Positions 30,282-33,477 of a stretch of 33,477 nt of DNA are shown here, in pieces. The notes below the pieces were generated by a model. The model did not search any database, was not told where the DNA came from, and saw nothing but the letters and a program-made list of their open reading frames with translations. The DNA comes from Synergistaceae bacterium (lineage in GTDB: Bacteria; Synergistota; Synergistia; Synergistales; Synergistaceae). A program made the position numbers and the translations under genes. How positions within the stretch are numbered: the stretch's first letter is position 1; each line of letters starts with the position of its first letter. The stretch lies in NCBI GenBank assembly GCA_030533085.1, contig JAUNJZ010000030.1, forward strand, positions 1-33,477, read 5' to 3'.

Positions 30282-33150
30282 TTCCGTCGTCTCCCTCCTC
30301 CGTGATATAACCCGCCATCTCGCGCTTGCGGCAAAGCGCGTAGAAGGCGCATCTTCTACAGGGTGAAGATGATTTATCGTTATATTTCGGCTTGTATATT
30401 CCGCCTTTTACAGATTCCGCCATTTCCTCCATCAGCAAACGCGCTTCCTCTATCCGCTCCGCCGCGCTCTTCTCTTTATTTTTAGCGGAAGCGCTCTTCG
30501 CCCTGTAGATATTGGAATAGCCTCCGTTGAAATAGCCTGACACAGAGCAATCCAGCTGGCCGAACCAACCCAGCCCCTGTATATCGACCCCGGCTTCGCG
30601 CAATATCACGCCGTATGCCGGCACTTGCAGCTCACTTTTGTGAGCAGCGCCTTTGCCCAGCTTATAATCCATCACGACGACGCCGTCGCCGTAATAGTCC
30701 AGCCTGTCCGCCTGCCCTCTGAAAATGACTCCGTTAAGCTCGAAGCCCTCCAGAGCGCGTTCCGTCTCTATTCTCAGGCGCGCTCCGGCCGGAATGCGCG
30801 ATTCGATTTCATCCTGCATGGCCGCCATGGAGAATATCTCCCTGCGCAGTTTTTTTTCGTAACGCGCCAGCCTCGGCTCTGAGTCAAGCTGCGGGTAGCA
30901 CTCATCCTTGAAGCGGGGCCAGTTTTCCATTACGTAGCAGTGCAGGGAGAGTCCTGCCTCTGCCGACCTGGCTTTCAGCGCCTCCTCCCAGACGCGGTGC
31001 GAGAGCGTACCTGCGGCGCGCTTGTCATACAGCTCAGCGCGCGGCCGCTCAAAGCACAGGCAACGTTCGCACCAGTAAAGATAGGGGCAGATATTCCATC
31101 TGTCGATATCGCTGACGCGCACGACCGGCCTCTCCCCAGCCTCGCCGCGCCCCTCGGGGGCTTTTCTTTCGACCCCGGAGTTCAGCGGCGTACATAGTAT
31201 CTCAGCCTGAGGAAACCACGCACCGCCGCCATCCGGAAGAGCCTCCTCCAATGTATAGCGCACGATGCCGGCGTCGTGGCAGCCTCTTTTATTTTTTTCG
31301 TCTTTCCCGATAAGAAGCGGCGCAAGGAACTGCGATTCAGCCGTCTCGTCGCCGCTTTCTTCTCTCAGGGAGCGCGCTATGACGACTCCCCTCTCCCCTG
31401 TGGCGATCAGACGGCGAAATATCGCCTCCCTCTGCTCCCGCTCTTCGCGTATCTCCGGCAGGTGCGGGCGTTCTTCCTCATCCGCCGCGCTGCCGTTGAA
31501 TTTGATCTTGCTCTCATTGCGCAGCAGCGGCGACTCCCGAAGCATACCGGGCCAGCTGCTGCCGTCGATATCGGTCATCAGCCAGAAGGGATGGCTTGTC
31601 AGCGTCGGGGGCATACCGGCGTACAGCGTGAGGGAATGGCTCTGCGGCAGCTGTATCGGCAATGTCGCGGTGCGCCCCCAGTCGCGGATAAAGGCTGCTG
31701 CTTCCGCGCCGCGAAGCTCTACGCGCGAGGCCGGCCCCGTCTCTTTCGCCGCGTCGTCGAAATTTTTTATCTTCTTTTTAAGCTCGGCGACGGCGAAGGC
31801 GACCTCCTTCACACTTTCGTCAAGGGGGGCGTCGTCGGCAGCCGCCAGCGCGGCAGTCTCGGCCGCCTTCGTATTTTCAAGAAAATCGCGCCAGAGAGAG
31901 AGTATATCAGAGGGGGTGCCTCCCCTTTGGAGCGCGGCGCAGAGCAGGCGGATATCTTTCAGCCTCTCCGCATGTTCCGCCGGCAGAGCCGCCAGCCACC
32001 CATCGTAATCGTCTGGGAAGGTGTCCTCCCTATAAAGCGCCTCGCCTCCGCTCGGAAAAAGCAGCGGGTTTGAAAGCAATATCGCCGTGTTGTAATTGTC
32101 CCAACCGGACTGAAAGGCGCGCCATATCAGCGGCGGCAGCTCTCCGACAAGCGTTTCATCCACAACGCCGCGAATCTGCACATTGTACGGTATTTTATAG
32201 CGAGAAAGCGCATATTCCATGACCGCGAGACGCTTCGGACTTACCAGCAGCCCTATATCGCCGTAGTCGGAAAGCTCCCCCAGCGCGGTCAGCGCACCCT
32301 CTCCGTTCCGCCACAGCGCGATCTCGCGCGCAAGCGCCTCAAGCTCAAGGTGCGGGTTGCCAGCCTCCAGCCTTATCAGCGGAATATTCCAGCAGGGCCT
32401 TGAAGCGTATTCCATATCAAGCTGGCGTATGCCGTCGTGGAAGGCGTCAAGCCCAGTCTCCGGCTGCACCATCAGCAGCTCCGTAAGCTCCCCCAGCGCG
32501 CGGACGAGCTTCAGCTGCGCCCCTGTGAAGGAGAGGAAGCCAACGACGGCGATCTTCTTGCCCTTTATAAAGTCCATGGCCTTTTCCGAATTGAGAGCCT
32601 TTCGCGCGAGCGTGTGTATCTGCGCCGCGTCCGCCAGACGGTATTCCTCAAGATAATCGACATATCTCTGATAGAGCGTGATAAGAATCGCTTCCGGCTG
32701 CGATGGCTCCATTTCTTCCCCGCCGTCGAAAAGAGCCGCCGAAAGCCTTTCGCAGGAGACCTCCTCCGCCAGCAGGTCTTTGATATTTTCGCCGAGAACT
32801 GAAACGAAGCCCCTGTGATAAAGGCCGGGGGCAAGCGCGACGCCGCCTTTTTCCATCTCTTCGCGGAAGTTTTTCAGCAGCCAGCTCAATATGAGCTTAT
32901 GATCCGGCGGGTCGATGACACGCAGCGACGAAGCGGAGATATGCTGCAGCTCCCTGTAAAGATCTCCGACCGTCCACACCGCGGGGGAGGGGCCAAAAAA
33001 CGGCCCGCCGCAAAGAAGCTCAAGCAGCGCCTCTCTGTCCAGCCCGGATGGGACAAGAAAGAGCGCCCTTTCGCCGTGCCTCTTATAATAGTCCCGCAGC
33101 TTCTCTTTCTTTTCAGTGATATTGTAATAACTTTCTACCGTGACGGACAT
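30268..33150 (-). CDS. addB: AddB-like nuclease subunit
   Basis: A 960-residue AddB-type protein: an inactive helicase-like N-terminal two thirds with no Walker A (RALFLVPSGLDREALLELL stands in its place) and a C-terminal RecB-family nuclease. The catalytic set is FRGQADRLD (D815), VVMDYKLGKG (D828, K830) and LQVPAYG (Q842). The Fe-S cysteines are C688 (WNICPYLYW) and C931, C934, C940 (PCRRCAFYALC), the AddB spacing. ATG 33150 is chosen because GGTGATC precedes it; an ATG at 33165 has no ribosome site. It works with AddA to unwind and cut DNA ends at break sites and phage or foreign linear DNA. It lies first in the two-gene operon. Confidence 0.88.
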   Translation of the reverse strand: MSVTVESYYNITEKKEKLRDYYKRHGERALFLVPSGLDREALLELLCGGPFFGPSPAVWTVGDLYRELQHISASSLRVIDPPDHKLILSWLLKNFREEMEKGGVALAPGLYHRGFVSVLGENIKDLLAEEVSCERLSAALFDGGEEMEPSQPEAILITLYQRYVDYLEEYRLADAAQIHTLARKALNSEKAMDFIKGKKIAVVGFLSFTGAQLKLVRALGELTELLMVQPETGLDAFHDGIRQLDMEYASRPCWNIPLIRLEAGNPHLELEALAREIALWRNGEGALTALGELSDYGDIGLLVSPKRLAVMEYALSRYKIPYNVQIRGVVDETLVGELPPLIWRAFQSGWDNYNTAILLSNPLLFPSGGEALYREDTFPDDYDGWLAALPAEHAERLKDIRLLCAALQRGGTPSDILSLWRDFLENTKAAETAALAAADDAPLDESVKEVAFAVAELKKKIKNFDDAAKETGPASRVELRGAEAAAFIRDWGRTATLPIQLPQSHSLTLYAGMPPTLTSHPFWLMTDIDGSSWPGMLRESPLLRNESKIKFNGSAADEEERPHLPEIREEREQREAIFRRLIATGERGVVIARSLREESGDETAESQFLAPLLIGKDEKNKRGCHDAGIVRYTLEEALPDGGGAWFPQAEILCTPLNSGVERKAPEGRGEAGERPVVRVSDIDRWNICPYLYWCERCLCFERPRAELYDKRAAGTLSHRVWEEALKARSAEAGLSLHCYVMENWPRFKDECYPQLDSEPRLARYEKKLRREIFSMAAMQDEIESRIPAGARLRIETERALEGFELNGVIFRGQADRLDYYGDGVVVMDYKLGKGAAHKSELQVPAYGVILREAGVDIQGLGWFGQLDCSVSGYFNGGYSNIYRAKSASAKNKEKSAAERIEEARLLMEEMAESVKGGIYKPKYNDKSSSPCRRCAFYALCRKREMAGYITEEGDDGNDGE

Positions 33151-33188
33151 GAGATCACCGCTCATTCATAATGGATGGCTACAGAACA

Positions 33189-33194
33189 ATTATA
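33189..33194 (-). promoter_or_regulatory. Possible -10 box of the addBA promoter
   Basis: Minus strand TATAAT, exact consensus, preceded directly by TG; transcription would start near 33182, 32 nt before the addB ATG. There is no good -35 box, so the site is tentative. Confidence 0.35.
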
Positions 33195-33290
33195 CATCAC
33201 AGTCCCATCCGGCGGCGCTCATCTCCCACGCCCATTCAGGCGCTTCTGTATGAACGTTAATTGCCAAGTAACCGCTGTCGAAGAACAGCG

Positions 33291-33334
33291 CGCGAAAATC
33301 TGCCGAAGCTCTCTGCTCCGGGCAGGTTTTCGCG
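33291..33334. repeat. 14-bp inverted repeat in the addB upstream region
   Basis: CGCGAAAATCTGCC (33291-33304) pairs with GGCAGGTTTTCGCG (33321-33334), 13 Watson-Crick pairs and one T-G pair, with a 16-nt loop. There is no T-run, so it is not a clear terminator. It lies in the 300-bp stretch between addB and the next rightward gene; otherwise I see nothing sure there. Confidence 0.5.
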
Positions 33335-33455
33335 TTACTTTTACGCTTCCTCAGCGCAAGCGGAAGCAGCGCGGGCATAGCCGCCGCGCCGGGAAGCGGA
33401 ATGTCTGATAAGAAGTGCACTAGTCAACTAAAACTGTACACGGAGGGGGTATAAA

Positions 33456-33477
33456 TTGGACACGGAAGATGTAGAAT
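33456..33477 (+). CDS. Start of a rightward gene, TTG start, cut by the window edge
   Basis: A TTG at 33456 opens a frame reading MDTEDVE to the edge. GGAGGGGG at 33442-33449 is placed nine bases or so ahead, and no ATG or GTG competes with it. Too little is visible for any function. Confidence 0.5.

Noticed and set aside
33190-33420. 76-residue leftward frame upstream of addB
   Set aside because: Its GTG start has no ribosome site, it runs through a strong inverted repeat, and the protein resembles nothing known to me. Possible remnant only.
1-33477. CRISPR arrays, tRNA or rRNA genes, insertion sequences
   Set aside because: I saw no regular repeat-spacer pattern, no tRNA cloverleaf or rRNA sequence, and no transposase frame.

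Overview
The window looks like a chromosomal segment of an anaerobic, amino-acid and purine fermenting bacterium of moderately high G+C. Three things point to the phylum Synergistota (Cloacibacillus/Synergistes-like): a complete bacterial V-type ATPase operon, a selenium-type molybdenum hydroxylase cluster, and an AddAB pair. This placement is inference; there is no rRNA or other marker in the window.

Region 1 (1 to about 6.9 kb) reads as the lysogeny end of a prophage or related integrative element. A divergent switch (about 1104-1280, four copies of one dyad operator) separates a Cro-like gene and a packed leftward series of tiny genes, running off the left edge, from a rightward CI/LexA-like self-cleaving repressor. 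Behind the repressor, on the same strand, come a PD-(D/E)XK protein of the HsdR-N type, a broken HicB-like fragment, an exported PDZ protein, an Abi/HEPN-like protein and a large serine recombinase. The stretch between repressor and integrase is where temperate phages often carry accessory and defence genes. A leftward promoter and an intrinsic terminator lie 92 nt apart just upstream of the Abi-like gene and define a candidate small RNA.

Region 2 (about 7.0-17.4 kb) is a selenium/purine gene cluster in two divergent arms. The leftward arm is ygfK then a [2Fe-2S]/molybdopterin xanthine dehydrogenase-like gene. The rightward arm is a YheO/DauR-like regulator, ygeX (diaminopropionate ammonia-lyase), ygeY (M20 hydrolase) and ygeW (carbamoyltransferase family). 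The two promoters face apart across about 50 bp that contain a 14-bp direct repeat at 20-bp spacing, a plausible shared operator. An intrinsic terminator closes the rightward arm.

Region 3 (about 17.5-26.3 kb, leftward) is a nine-gene V-type ATPase operon in the Enterococcus hirae ntp order F-I-K-E-C-G-A-B-D, with a clear sigma70-type promoter. The rotor subunit keeps all five side chains that bind Na+ in E. hirae NtpK, so a sodium-coupled enzyme is predicted. Region 4 (26.6-33.2 kb, leftward) is an addB-addA operon for double-strand break processing. Both proteins carry a complete nuclease motif and an AddB-type four-cysteine Fe-S pattern. The last 22 bases begin another rightward gene with a TTG start.
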